Assembly (NCBI RefSeq): GCF_013393185.1 | Contig: NZ_QJQX01000073.1 | Span: 91,401 to 155,400, forward strand | DNA length: 64,000 nt | DNA from: Sphingobium lactosutens | GTDB lineage: Bacteria > Pseudomonadota > Alphaproteobacteria > Sphingomonadales > Sphingomonadaceae | Direction: 5' to 3' | In this document: piece after piece, positions 16,277-25,164 of the stretch | Layout of the letters: every line of letters begins with the position of its first letter | How positions within the stretch are numbered: position 1 is the first letter of the stretch | Notes under the pieces: model-generated | Database searches by the model: none | Told to the model about the DNA's origin: nothing | Seen by the model: only the letters and a program-made list of their open reading frames with translations | Program-made: the position numbers and the translations under genes

Positions 16277-17287
16277 ATGAAATCGGCAATCTTCGTTGGC
16301 GCAGGCAAGCCTTTGGTGATCGAGGACCGCGCCATACCGCATCCTGGCCCCCATCAGGCGCTGATCCGGGTGGAACGCTGCGGCATTTGCGGGTCGGACC
16401 TGCACATGACCAGCGGCAGTCCCTTTGACGTGCCGTGCGGAACCGCGCTGGGGCATGAATATGCCGGCGAAGTTGTCGAACTGGGCTGCGATGTCCTCAA
16501 CATCAAGGTCGGGGATCGGGTTACGGCCCTGCCCATCGCCGGATGCGGCCAATGCCCCGCCTGCCTTGCAGACATGCCGCTGCATTGCACATCGATGGAA
16601 TCGATGGCCGGTGGCTATAGCGAATATACATTGATCGACGCCCGCAAGGCGGTCCGCCTACCCGACCAGTTGACATTCGAGGACGGGGCCCTGGTCGAAC
16701 CGCTCGCTTCCGGGCTTCGTGGGGTGAGACGATTGCCGGAGCTTGGACAGGCACGCGTGGCGATCATCGGCGCGGGCGCCATCGGCGGCGCGGCTGCTTT
16801 CTGGGCGCGGCAACTAGGCGCCGGGCCGATCACCATGATCGCGCGCAGCAGGCGCAACGAAGCGCTGGCCGCCGCGATGGGCGCGGACGCCTTCCTGACC
16901 GTGGGCGAAAATCTATCCGAAAATCTCGTCCGCGAGCTAGGCGGAATGCCCGATATCGTGATCGAGGCGGCGGGCGCGGCGGGCACCATCCAGCAGGCGA
17001 TCGAGCTGGTTCGCCTTGGCGGCACCGTGTTGTCGCTGGGCGGCTGCATCCATGCGGACCCGATCCTGCCCGCAGTCGCGATGTACAAGGATATCGTACT
17101 GCGTTTCAGCGTCGCTTATGGCTCGGCCGAGTTCCGCCAGAGCGTCGAGACCATGGCAAGCGGCGCGGTGCAGCCGCGCGCCCTGATCGGTGGAACGCTC
17201 AGCCTCGACGCGCTGCCCGATCAGTTCGAAGCGATGCGAGCGGGCTCCCATGCGGCAAAGCTGATGGTGAGCCCGCACGGAACGTGA
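16277..17287 (+). CDS. Zinc-dependent alcohol dehydrogenase (MDR superfamily)
   Basis: 336 residues. Catalytic zinc ligands are Cys37 (GICGSDLH) and His55-Glu56 (GHEYAG). The structural zinc lobe is Cys-x2-Cys-x2-Cys-x7-Cys in GCGQCPACLADMPLHC. The NAD(P) motif is GAGAIGG. The closest general type is threonine or sorbitol dehydrogenase-like MDR enzymes that oxidise secondary alcohols. GGAG lies just upstream of the ATG. An oxidation of a hydroxyl introduced by the Rieske or P450 enzymes fits the context. The stop codon lies inside the downstream terminator stem. Confidence 0.92.
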   Translation: MKSAIFVGAGKPLVIEDRAIPHPGPHQALIRVERCGICGSDLHMTSGSPFDVPCGTALGHEYAGEVVELGCDVLNIKVGDRVTALPIAGCGQCPACLADMPLHCTSMESMAGGYSEYTLIDARKAVRLPDQLTFEDGALVEPLASGLRGVRRLPELGQARVAIIGAGAIGGAAAFWARQLGAGPITMIARSRRNEALAAAMGADAFLTVGENLSENLVRELGGMPDIVIEAAGAAGTIQQAIELVRLGGTVLSLGGCIHADPILPAVAMYKDIVLRFSVAYGSAEFRQSVETMASGAVQPRALIGGTLSLDALPDQFEAMRAGSHAAKLMVSPHGT

Positions 17288-17302
17288 CGCCGGTCACGTT
17301 CC
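17279..17302. terminator. Bidirectional hairpin overlapping a stop codon
   Basis: A 10-bp perfect stem (GGAACGTGAC / GTCACGTTCC) with loop GCCG between convergent genes. It includes the stop codon of the alcohol dehydrogenase. A short T run follows on the plus strand only after CCGCCCG. Confidence 0.65.
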
Positions 17303-17308
17303 GCCCGT

Positions 17309-18787
17309 TTATGCGGATTGCGGCTCCATGAGGGCGATGATCGGCGCGAGGAAACCCGCCATCATCGAATGCCCGACATGGCCCAGTTTCAACTCGCTGA
17401 GCTTGCCCGTTTCAAAGCAGTTCGTTGTCAACTGGCTGGCCGTCAGGTTGCGCAGATGCCCCCAAATCTGGAAGAAGCGGATGCGCTCCTCGCTGAGTTC
17501 CGGTCCGCCCGCAGCCCGATAGATGCTCATGAACTCGTTCCAGTCAAGTGAGCGGCCCACCGTGTTGCGCACATAGCCGACATCATCCGCCGGATCGCCG
17601 ATATGCGCGAACTCCCAATCGACCACCGCGCTCAGCTTGCCGTCATCGACGATAAAATTGTGGAAGCCGATGTCCCCGTGCAGCAGGACCGGCCTACCCG
17701 GCGCATCGGGAATATTGTCGAGAACCCAGCCGTAAAGCGCCAGGACGGCCGGTGAAGGCACCACCATCTCACGCAGGTAGAGATCGCGGATCGACTGGAT
17801 GTAACGCCGCGTGACTTCCTTGAGCGGTAGGTCCCAAAGTTCCGGCGAAATCGCTTCGGTCAGTGCACCAAGCTCGTGCAGCGGCGGCAGAGAGTGGAGT
17901 TCGGCCACGCTGTTCGCCAGCAGTTCGACCAGCGACCGGTCGACCTTGCCCGAAGCGCCATGCACATCGCCGCCGGTCGTGCCTGGCGCGCGTGTCATGA
18001 TGATGAAATCGCCGCCGGGCAGCAGTTCGTGGCTCGTATCCACCCACAGCGCTTCGGGCGCCGGGAAGCCCTGCTCGAAGGCGGCCCGTATAACCGGGAA
18101 CTCGCGTGAGACGCGGTGGCAGTCATTATCCACGGTCGGCTCGTCCCGGTCGCGGCGCATAACGAATTCACCGTGGAAGCTGTCGCCTTCGACCGCGAAC
18201 ATGGTGGTTTCCTTGCCATATCCACCCGGCAGGATACGACAGGATGTGACCTTGATCGTCTCGTCGGAAAAGCGATCGACCAGATAGCGCTGAAGCCGTT
18301 CAGGGGTCACTTCGGTATCGTCCACTACGTCCGGCGGCAACAGATCGCCGCACAATTCGTTCACGCGCTTGAGTTCAGCCTGCCCTGTTTCAAACACGAT
18401 TTTCAATCGCGCATCCGCCGGCAACCGAGGATCGCCTGCGATACGCTCGACCAGCGCCGACCAGCGTCGCATCACGTCCTGATACGCGGCCTGTCGTTCG
18501 ACGGCCGTCGGAACCGGCTGCGCCAACTGATCCTTGAGCGCCTCCGCATCCTCACCTAGATCAGGCGCCAGCTGAGAAAGCGAGAAGCCCCTCGTCATAT
18601 CCGCCAGCTGCGCCGAAAGGCGCGCCTGCCAGTTCGCGAATAGGTCGGCCTCCAGCGTTTCGCGGGATTCAAGAATGTTGAGCGATGCAAGGATCGCCTC
18701 CTGATCGGATGCATAAACCACGTTCGGGCCGAACAAACGTCGTGCTGTCTGATTGATGGAACGCAAAAGACGTGCGGACGTAGACAA
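17309..18787 (-). CDS. Kinase-fold phosphotransferase with helical N-terminal extension (2)
   Basis: 492 residues with a TTG start (18785-18787) directly after AGGAGAGG. Residues 1-165 form a charged, probably helical extension without a recognised domain. The APH-type kinase follows: ATP lobe near GGYGKETTMFAVEG (188-201), catalytic loop VLLHGDIGFHNFIVDDG and the metal-binding AVVDWEFAHIGDPADDVGY. The HIGDP(A/L)xD extension after the Asp-Trp is typical of the LvaA/ACAD10-ACAD11 kinase branch, in which 4-hydroxyacyl-CoAs are phosphorylated before elimination. That function is inferred. It is the only kinase here with such a long N-terminal part. Convergent with the alcohol dehydrogenase. Confidence 0.88.
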   Translation of the reverse strand: MSTSARLLRSINQTARRLFGPNVVYASDQEAILASLNILESRETLEADLFANWQARLSAQLADMTRGFSLSQLAPDLGEDAEALKDQLAQPVPTAVERQAAYQDVMRRWSALVERIAGDPRLPADARLKIVFETGQAELKRVNELCGDLLPPDVVDDTEVTPERLQRYLVDRFSDETIKVTSCRILPGGYGKETTMFAVEGDSFHGEFVMRRDRDEPTVDNDCHRVSREFPVIRAAFEQGFPAPEALWVDTSHELLPGGDFIIMTRAPGTTGGDVHGASGKVDRSLVELLANSVAELHSLPPLHELGALTEAISPELWDLPLKEVTRRYIQSIRDLYLREMVVPSPAVLALYGWVLDNIPDAPGRPVLLHGDIGFHNFIVDDGKLSAVVDWEFAHIGDPADDVGYVRNTVGRSLDWNEFMSIYRAAGGPELSEERIRFFQIWGHLRNLTASQLTTNCFETGKLSELKLGHVGHSMMAGFLAPIIALMEPQSA

Positions 18788-18966
18788 GAAACCTCTCCTA
18801 TTCAGCTATCGGCGTGTTCAGCGCACGTCGCCGATGTCGGGCGGATCGGCGCTGCCAGCGCCGATACTGAATGCCAGATACATTATTCTCGACGATTACC
18901 CTGCCACAACCTCGCAAATTGGCAAGATCGGGACAGGAGGCCGAAACAACCTGCGGCAGCCATGCT

Positions 18967-19272
18967 TCATCCGGCCTTGCAATCGATCTCCAGTTCGTCC
19001 CCTACAATCCGCGTGGGAAAGAGCGTTAGGCTGTTGGGCGTGAGCGGCGACAGCGATTTACCGTCCTCCAGACTGAAGCGAGCGCCGTGATGCGGGCACA
19101 TGATGAAATTGCCGCGCACGCGCCCGCCATCGAGCGAAAGCTTCTGATGCGGGCATGTCTCATCCATGGCATGCAGCCCGGACGCGCTGCGGCACAACAG
19201 AATGTTGCGCCCCTCTACGGTCACGACTCGGGTGCCGCTCTCGGGAGCCTCTGACAAGGGAATGCGTGCCAA
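18967..19272 (-). CDS. Rieske-type [2Fe-2S] ferredoxin
   Basis: About 101 residues if translation starts at the TTG at 19272, preceded by GAAAGG. Upstream in-frame ATGs would add about 34 residues without family similarity. Cluster ligands are Cys40-Pro-His42 and Cys59-Pro-His-His62, the pattern of soluble Rieske ferredoxins. Such proteins deliver electrons to ring-hydroxylating oxygenases. It is the natural candidate partner of the two Rieske alpha subunits (1842, 45961), although it lies 16 and 27 kb from them. No ferredoxin reductase gene was found in the window, so that component must be elsewhere. An operator-like site is 78 bp upstream, consistent with co-regulation. Confidence 0.85.
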   Translation of the reverse strand: MARIPLSEAPESGTRVVTVEGRNILLCRSASGLHAMDETCPHQKLSLDGGRVRGNFIMCPHHGARFSLEDGKSLSPLTPNSLTLFPTRIVGDELEIDCKAG

Positions 19273-19349
19273 GAATGCCAACCTTTCAAAAAACAGCCAC
19301 CCCTCTGATGCAAGGCTTTGGCGGCCGTGACAATAAGTATCTTGCATAA

Positions 19350-19365
19350 TGTACGATAGCGCACT
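19350..19365. promoter_or_regulatory. Operator-like site 7 (TGTACGATAGCGCACT)
   Basis: Weaker member of the recurring site family. It keeps TA at positions 3-4 and AGC at 9-11, with degenerate outer arms. It lies between the Rieske ferredoxin and the acyl-CoA operon that starts at 19540. Confidence 0.35.
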
Positions 19366-19539
19366 AAATCTCAAGCAAGGGGTACGGCACAGCCAGTTTC
19401 CATCTGGAAGGGATGTTCCCGGCGCGAAAACCGATACTCTTGGCCGCCGATGTCAGACACATCAGCGGCTTCGTTTTGGCAGGCCGCCAGGCTGTATGTT
19501 GCAACCATGTGAGGCTGATGTCTCGAACGGGTAGGGTGC

Positions 19540-20979
19540 ATGACTGAATTCGGTATCTCGCGCTTTGGCGCCTATATTCCTCGCCTTCGGCTGGATCGTT
19601 CGATCATCGCCGCCGCGCACGCCTGGATGGCGCCGGGCCTGAAAGGTCAGGCCAAGGGCAGCCGCGCCTTCACCAACTGGGACGAAGATACGATCACAAT
19701 GGGCGTCGAGGCCGCACGCGATGCGGTCGGGCCGGGCGATCTTCAGGGGGTCGGCGCGGTGCGTCTCGCATCGACCAACCTTCCTTATGCTGACCTTCAG
19801 AATGCCGCCATCGTCGCCCGCGCACTTGGCGCGGCCGATGGCGTGGCCACTTCTGACGCGGCGGGTTCGCAGCGGGCCGGTACATCGGCGCTGCTTCAGG
19901 CGCTCAAGGGCACCGAGCCGTCGCTGGTGATCGCCGCCGACAATCCGTTCGCCAAGCCCGCCAGCGCGCAGGAGCTGAGCTTCGGCGCGGGCGCTGCCGC
20001 CTTCATGGTGTCGGACCAGAATATCGCCGCGCGCCTTGTCGGCTCCGCTACGGTTGCCAATGTCTTTGTCGACCATTTCCGCTCGGCCGATGCCGACAGC
20101 GACTATAACTGGGAAGAACGCTGGGTCCGTGACGAGGGCTATGCAAAGATCGTTCCCAACGCGGTCAAGGCGGCCCTGGCCGACGCGCAGCTCACCATGG
20201 GCGACATCCAGCATTTCGTCATGCCCTCCTATCTGAAGGGCGCGGCTGATGCGGTCGCCAAGAAGCTAAAGTTCGCGGGCACTGTTGCTGGTGGCCTCGA
20301 AGATGGCGTCGGCTACGCTGGCGCGGCGCATGCGCTGCTGATGCTGGCCGCGACGCTCGAAAAGGCCGGGCCGGGTGAGCGAATCCTGCTGGTGGGGTTT
20401 GGTCAGGGCGCTGATGCGCTGATCTTCCAGACGACCGACGCGATTGCATCGGTCCGTCCGGCGCGCGGCGTTGCCGGCTCCATTGCCGATGGCCTGCCGA
20501 CGGACAGCTATCTGCGTATGCTGTCCTTTTATAACGGCATCGAGGCGGAATGGGGCATGCGTTCAGAAAAGAGCGGCAAGACCGCGCTGACCGAGCAGTA
20601 TCGCTCCGCCGACCAGCTGGAAGGCTTCAATGCGGGCAAGTGCGGCAGTTGCGGCACCGTGCAGTTCCCGCAGCTGCAATATTGCGTCAACTGCCACACC
20701 TCGAACGACCAGTTCGCCGACGTGCCGCTGCGCGACGAGGTCGCCGAAGTGCTCACATCCACTGCCGACTGGCTGTCCTATCACCCTGCGCCGCCTCTTT
20801 GGGTGGGCTTTGTGCGCTTCCATAGCGGTGCGCGTCTGCTGATGGAAATGGTGGACATCGGCAAGGACGGGATCGATACCGGAGCCAAATTGCGCATGGT
20901 GTATCGGATCAAGGAAAAGGATCGGCAGCGCGGTTATAACCGCTATTTCTGGAAAGCAACGCCGCTCGGCGCGGCTTGA
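19540..20979 (+). CDS. HMG-CoA synthase/KAS III-like domain fused to DUF35 zinc-ribbon OB-fold
   Basis: 479 residues with two parts. Residues 1 to about 340 are a thiolase-fold condensing-enzyme domain (start GISRFGAYIPRLRLDR). Residues about 360-479 are a DUF35-type domain with a zinc ribbon (Cys368, Cys371, Cys382, Cys385) and an OB-fold. In the nucleophile segment, where HMG-CoA synthases have ACxxGTAAL, the sequence reads AGSQRAGTSALLQ with no Cys, so Claisen condensation by the usual route is unlikely. Thiolase/DUF35 partners are known as retro-aldolases in steroid side-chain degradation (Ltp2 with the ChsH2 DUF35 domain) and as acyltransferases. A C-C cleaving or CoA-channelling role is inferred. 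First gene of a five-gene operon, 12 bp before the thiolase. Confidence 0.9.
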   Translation: MTEFGISRFGAYIPRLRLDRSIIAAAHAWMAPGLKGQAKGSRAFTNWDEDTITMGVEAARDAVGPGDLQGVGAVRLASTNLPYADLQNAAIVARALGAADGVATSDAAGSQRAGTSALLQALKGTEPSLVIAADNPFAKPASAQELSFGAGAAAFMVSDQNIAARLVGSATVANVFVDHFRSADADSDYNWEERWVRDEGYAKIVPNAVKAALADAQLTMGDIQHFVMPSYLKGAADAVAKKLKFAGTVAGGLEDGVGYAGAAHALLMLAATLEKAGPGERILLVGFGQGADALIFQTTDAIASVRPARGVAGSIADGLPTDSYLRMLSFYNGIEAEWGMRSEKSGKTALTEQYRSADQLEGFNAGKCGSCGTVQFPQLQYCVNCHTSNDQFADVPLRDEVAEVLTSTADWLSYHPAPPLWVGFVRFHSGARLLMEMVDIGKDGIDTGAKLRMVYRIKEKDRQRGYNRYFWKATPLGAA

Positions 20980-20991
20980 GGAGTTTCTGCG

Positions 20992-22188
20992 ATGGCAACG
21001 GGTATCAAGGATAAGGTCGCCATTCTTGGCATGGGCTGTTCCAAGTTCGGGGAGCGTTGGGACGCGGGTTCGCCCGACCTGATGAAGGAAGCCTTTGAAG
21101 AGGCGTTGGCCGACGCGGGCATCGAACGCAACCAGATCGAAGCCGCATGGTTCGGCTGCTGGGGTGACAGCATCAACGTCGGTAACTCGTCGATCCCGGC
21201 AGCGATGGCGCTGCGGCTCGAAGGGATCCCGGTCAGCCGCGTCGAAAATATGTGCGCGACTGGAACCGAGGCGCTGCGCGGCGCGGTTTATGCCGTCGCG
21301 TCGGGTGCGGTCGACATCGCGCTGGCGATCGGCGCAGAGAAGCTGAAGGATACCGGCTTCGGCGGTCTACCGCCGCCATTCAAGGGCACGTTCAACGACA
21401 TGTGGATGCCGATGGGCTCCGCACCCGCCGGTTTTGCCCAACTCGCCCCCTATTATCGTGCAAAATATGGCACGTCGAAGGAGGATCTGAAGCGCGCCAT
21501 CAGCCATGTGTCGTGGAAAAGCCACCAGAATGGTGTTCACAGCCCCAAGGCGCACTTCCAGAAGGCTGTGCCAATGGAAACAATCATGAATGCGCCGATG
21601 ATCTCCGATCCTCTGGGCCTGTTCGACTGTTCGGGCGTATCCGACGGATCGGCCTGCGCAATCGTCACCACCCCTGAGATCGCCAAAGCGCTGGGCAAGA
21701 AGGACCTCGTCACAATCAAGGCGTTGCAGCTTTCGACCAGTTCGGGCCGTGAGACGCAAATGAACGACTGGGACGGCAGCTATGTTGCGACCACCCGCAA
21801 TGCCGCGGCGCGCGCGTACAAGGAAGCGGGGATCACCGATCCCAAGACCCAGGTGCACCTGTCCGAAGTGCACGACTGCTTCTCCATCACCGAACTAGTG
21901 ACGATGGAGGATCTCGGCTTTTCCGACGATGGCCGGGCGGTGTTCGACATTCTCGATGGCCGCTATGACCGCGACGGCGCCATGCCATGCCAGATCGACG
22001 GTGGCCTGAAATGCTTCGGCCATCCCATCGGTGCGTCCGGGCTGCGCATGGCCTATGAACTCTACAACCAGCTGCTGGGCCGCGCCGGGGAGCGTCAGCT
22101 TTCCAGCCCGTCCATCGGTTTGACTCACAATCTCGGCGGCGTTCCCTATCAAGGCATCGCGGCCATCTCTGTCCTGGGACTTGCATAA
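20992..22188 (+). CDS. Thiolase of SCP-x/acetyl-CoA acetyltransferase-like type
   Basis: 398 residues. Catalytic residues look complete: Cys88 in ENMCATGTEAL, His in SEVHDCFS and the terminal LKCFGHPIGASG. The HDCFS box, instead of NEAF, places it in the SCP-x/lipid-transfer thiolase branch, which cleaves branched or sterol-derived 3-ketoacyl-CoAs. GAGGAG lies eight bases before the ATG. Second gene of the operon after the DUF35 fusion. The close pairing of a thiolase-fold/DUF35 protein with this thiolase matches mycobacterial and proteobacterial side-chain modules. The stop codon overlaps the next start. Confidence 0.93.
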   Translation: MATGIKDKVAILGMGCSKFGERWDAGSPDLMKEAFEEALADAGIERNQIEAAWFGCWGDSINVGNSSIPAAMALRLEGIPVSRVENMCATGTEALRGAVYAVASGAVDIALAIGAEKLKDTGFGGLPPPFKGTFNDMWMPMGSAPAGFAQLAPYYRAKYGTSKEDLKRAISHVSWKSHQNGVHSPKAHFQKAVPMETIMNAPMISDPLGLFDCSGVSDGSACAIVTTPEIAKALGKKDLVTIKALQLSTSSGRETQMNDWDGSYVATTRNAAARAYKEAGITDPKTQVHLSEVHDCFSITELVTMEDLGFSDDGRAVFDILDGRYDRDGAMPCQIDGGLKCFGHPIGASGLRMAYELYNQLLGRAGERQLSSPSIGLTHNLGGVPYQGIAAISVLGLA

Positions 22189-22643
22189 TGGCTGGCGTAT
22201 GGTTTGACGAACTGGAGGTCGGGCAGGTTTTCAATCACCCGATCCGCCGCACCCTCACCGAAACCGACAATCTGCTGATGTCGACGCTGACGCACAATCC
22301 TGCGCAGCTTCACATCGACGCCGAATATATGAAAAGCACGCCGTTCGGCCGCCCGCTCATGAATTCGGCATTCACCCTTGGGCTGATGGTGGGCATCTCG
22401 GTCGGCGACACGACGCTGGGTACGGCGGTCGCCAATCTCGGCTGGGATGAAGTGCGCTTTCCCAATCCGCTGTTCGCCGGCGACACGATCCATGTCGTGA
22501 CCGAAGTCATCGAACTGCGCGAATCAAAGTCGCGCCCGGAATCGGGCATCGTCACCTTCCTGCACAAGGCCTATAACCAGAAGGACGAGCTGGTCGCGTC
22601 CTGCAAGCGGTCCGGCCTTCAGCTGAAGAAGCCGAAAGAATGA
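22188..22643 (+). CDS. MaoC-like (R)-specific enoyl-CoA hydratase
   Basis: 151 residues with a single hot-dog fold. The MaoC hydratase signature is visible: FNHPIRRTLTETDNLLMSTLTHNPAQLHIDAEYM, with the catalytic Asp (TETD, about residue 30) and the His of the HNPAQLHID segment, then GRPLMNSAFTLGLMVG. These enzymes hydrate trans-2-enoyl-CoA or mesaconyl-type CoA esters. Start and stop overlap both neighbours, so translation is coupled. Being next to a CitE-like lyase, it may act on a C4-C5 dicarboxylic CoA ester, as in the mesaconyl-CoA/methylmalyl-CoA pair (inference). Confidence 0.93.
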   Translation: MAGVWFDELEVGQVFNHPIRRTLTETDNLLMSTLTHNPAQLHIDAEYMKSTPFGRPLMNSAFTLGLMVGISVGDTTLGTAVANLGWDEVRFPNPLFAGDTIHVVTEVIELRESKSRPESGIVTFLHKAYNQKDELVASCKRSGLQLKKPKE

Positions 22644-23533
22644 CCCTTCCGATCCGCTCTTTCCTGTTCATCCCCGGCGATAGTGAAAAGAAGCTGGGCA
22701 AGGTGGATAGCGTCGCCGCAGACGCCTTCATCTTCGACCTGGAAGACGCCGTCGCCACCGCGCGCAAGGCCGTCGCGCGGCAAATGTTGCCAGCCTTTAT
22801 CAAGGAACGGCCGCGCGGCCAGCGCAAGTCGCAGCTGTGGGTGCGGGTCAACCCGCTTGATACGCCCTGGACGCTGGAAGACCTTGCCGCCATCGTGCCC
22901 GCCGCGCCCGACGGCATCATGCTGCCCAAGGTGAACGGCCCGCAGGACGTGGCGCAAGTCAGCCATTATCTCGACGCGCTGGAAGTCGCCCATGGCATCG
23001 AACCGGGTTCGATCAAGATTCTGCCCGTAGCGACCGAAACGGCGGTCTCTCCTTTTCGTCTGGGCGATTATGCCGACGCCGGTCTGGACCGCCTCTATGG
23101 CCTCACCTGGGGGGCGGAAGATCTGAGCTCCGCCATCGGGGCCAGCGGCAATACCGATGCGACCGGCGAGTGGACGCATACCTACAAGATGGTACGCTCG
23201 CTCTGCCTGCTCGGCGCGCATGCGGCCGGCGGCGAAGCGGTGGACACGCTCTATGTTGACTTCCGCGATCCCGAAGGGTTGCGCGCATCCTGCAAGGCCG
23301 CGCGTGCCGAGGGCTTTTCGGGCCGCGTCGCGATCCACCCGGCACAGGTCGACGTCATCAACGAAAGCTTCTCTCCCTCGCCAGAGGAAGTGGATTTCGC
23401 CCGCCGGGTGGTCGAGCTGTTCGCCGCCAACCCGGATTCCGGGACGCTGGGTCTGGACGGCAAGATGCTGGACATTCCCCATCTGAAACAGGCGCAAAAG
23501 ACGCTGGCAATGCACGAGGCGCGCAATGGTTGA
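22640..23533 (+). CDS. CitE-like CoA ester lyase (HpcH/HpaI aldolase family)
   Basis: 297 residues. TIM-barrel start LPIRSFLFIPGDSEKKLGKV, metal-binding acidic residues in FDLEDAVATARK (about 33-44), Arg in VRVNPLDTPW, and the second Glu/Asp pair in WGAEDLSSAIG. The C-terminal GFSGRVAIHPAQVDVIN is typical of malyl-CoA/citramalyl-CoA lyases. It cleaves 3-hydroxy-3-carboxyacyl-CoA into acetyl-CoA and a keto acid, or hydrolyses malyl-CoA. It overlaps the MaoC gene by 4 bp and the acyl-CoA dehydrogenase gene by 8 bp. In this operon it probably handles a short dicarboxylic CoA product. Confidence 0.92.
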   Translation: MTLPIRSFLFIPGDSEKKLGKVDSVAADAFIFDLEDAVATARKAVARQMLPAFIKERPRGQRKSQLWVRVNPLDTPWTLEDLAAIVPAAPDGIMLPKVNGPQDVAQVSHYLDALEVAHGIEPGSIKILPVATETAVSPFRLGDYADAGLDRLYGLTWGAEDLSSAIGASGNTDATGEWTHTYKMVRSLCLLGAHAAGGEAVDTLYVDFRDPEGLRASCKAARAEGFSGRVAIHPAQVDVINESFSPSPEEVDFARRVVELFAANPDSGTLGLDGKMLDIPHLKQAQKTLAMHEARNG

Positions 23534-24689
23534 TCTGCGGAACGAAGGTGGACGGGGCATTTTCTCCGCCGAACATGAACAGTTTCGCGAAACCGTCGCC
23601 CGTTTCGTGGACGAGGAACTGGTCTCGCAGCATCACCAGTGGGAAAAGGATGAGTGCGTCCCCCGCGAAATCTGGAAGCGGGCGGGTGAGGTGGGCATAT
23701 TGTGCCCTAATGTCCCTGAAGCCTATGGCGGCTTCGGCGCCGACTGGCTCTACAATGTCGTCGTCATCGAGGAACTGGCGAAGAAGGGCATCACCGGTCC
23801 CGGCTTCATGGTCCATTCCGAAATGGTCGCGCCCTATATCCTGCAGGCCGGCACGGAAGAGCTGAAGCAGGAAGTCCTGCCCAAGATGGTGGCGGGCGAA
23901 TATATCGGCGCATTGGGCCTGACCGAGCCGGGCGCAGGCTCCGACGTCAAGGAAATCCGCACTCGTGCCGTCAAGGATGACGACGGCTATGTACTGAACG
24001 GGCAGAAGGTCTATATTTCCAACGGCCAGCTAGCCGACGTCATGGTCTGCGCCTGCAAGACCGATCCCACGGCTGGCGCAAAGGGCGTCAGCCTGATTGC
24101 GGTCGACACGCATCAGGAAGGCTTCAAGCGCGGCCGCAATCTCGAAAAGATCGGCCTTAAGGCTCAGGATACGTCCGAAATCTTCCTGGAGGATGTGCGC
24201 GCGCCCGCCCATCGCCTGCTCGGCAAGGAAGGCGGCGGCTTCGGCATCATGATGGGCAAGCTCGCGCAGGAGCGGCTGACCCAGGCGGTGCGCAGCATCT
24301 GCGTCGCGGAAGCGGCGATCCAGTGGACCGTCGATTACACCGCCGAACGCAAGATGTTCGGCCAGACGCTGGCCGACTTCCAGAACACCCAGTTCGTCTT
24401 GGCGGACCTGTCCGCCGAAGTCCTGTCTGCGCGCGTGTTCACCGACTGGTGCATCAAGCGCTTCATGGCGGGCGAACTGACCGGCGTGGAAGCGGCCAAG
24501 GTCAAGCTGGTCGTCACCAACCTGCATGTGAAGGTTGTCGACCAATGCCTCCAGTTCTTCGGCGGCTATGGCTATATGACCGAGTATCCGATCGCGCGGG
24601 CCTATATCGATGCGCGCATCGTACGCATCGCGGGCGGAGCAGCGGAGGTGATGAAACAGATCATCGGGCGCGACCTGTTCAAGAAGTAA
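23526..24689 (+). CDS. Acyl-CoA dehydrogenase (1)
   Basis: 387 residues and full length. FAD-binding middle-domain motif GLTEPGAGSDVKEIRTRA (residues about 134-151), YISNGQLADV, and the C-terminal helical domain with QFFGGYGYMTEYPIAR, typical of short- and medium-chain dehydrogenases. It oxidises an acyl-CoA to the 2-enoyl-CoA and passes electrons to ETF; ETF-QO is at 62393. It overlaps the lyase gene by 8 bp and ends the five-gene operon. The preceding hydratase, lyase and thiolase give a complete set for one or two rounds of chain shortening. Confidence 0.94.
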   Translation: MVDLRNEGGRGIFSAEHEQFRETVARFVDEELVSQHHQWEKDECVPREIWKRAGEVGILCPNVPEAYGGFGADWLYNVVVIEELAKKGITGPGFMVHSEMVAPYILQAGTEELKQEVLPKMVAGEYIGALGLTEPGAGSDVKEIRTRAVKDDDGYVLNGQKVYISNGQLADVMVCACKTDPTAGAKGVSLIAVDTHQEGFKRGRNLEKIGLKAQDTSEIFLEDVRAPAHRLLGKEGGGFGIMMGKLAQERLTQAVRSICVAEAAIQWTVDYTAERKMFGQTLADFQNTQFVLADLSAEVLSARVFTDWCIKRFMAGELTGVEAAKVKLVVTNLHVKVVDQCLQFFGGYGYMTEYPIARAYIDARIVRIAGGAAEVMKQIIGRDLFKK

Positions 24690-24768
24690 GCACCTCTACC
24701 CTTTCGCGCAAAGGGGAATGGCTGGAAAACACCCGATGGCGGCCCCGCCTGGCCGGCATCGGGTCGGC

Positions 24769-25164
24769 TTATATCACCATATTGTAATTGGCCTTGATGA
24801 CGCGCGGGATGCGCATGATGGCGAAATCGATCATCCCCGGCATCGCCCGGATATGCTTGCGCACGAAGGCATCCAGATCCTCCATTGTCCTAGCAGAAAA
24901 GAAGATTATCAGGTTCGCCGTGCCGGTGATGTGCGCCGTGACCGTAATGTCGGGCATATGGGCCAGCCTCGCCAGCGCGCCACGCAGATGTTGCGCAGCA
25001 ACAGTAACGCGAAGCTCTGTCCATACCGCATAGCCCATGGCGCGTACGTCACAGACCAGAGCGGCCTCAAATCCTTCCTTGTGCAGCATCTTCATATGAT
25101 GCCGAACGGAGGTTTCCAACAGGCCGAGCGCGCGCGAACGATTTGGTCGTCTGCCGCGCATCAT
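24769..25164 (-). pseudogene. Lrp/AsnC-family regulator remnant (5' truncated)
   Basis: About 120 residues of Lrp/AsnC sequence: the end of the helix-turn-helix (ETSVRHHMKMLHKEGF) followed by the ligand-binding RAM domain (TVTAHITGTANLIIFF...MEDLDAFVRKHI). The first helices of the DNA-binding domain are missing. The segment just before ETSVR is shifted (RSRALGLLETS versus the family-typical S-LARALGLSETS). The upstream DNA in another frame belongs to a TetR gene. A deletion appears to have joined the two regulators near 25150. Without its recognition helix complete, DNA binding is doubtful. Confidence 0.7.

Noticed and set aside
15105..18787. Antibiotic resistance (aminoglycoside kinase) reading of the kinase-fold genes
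   Set aside because: The fold is shared, but neighbours are catabolic, the catalytic-loop wording is EcKinase/LvaA-like, and no integron, transposon or other resistance gene is present.
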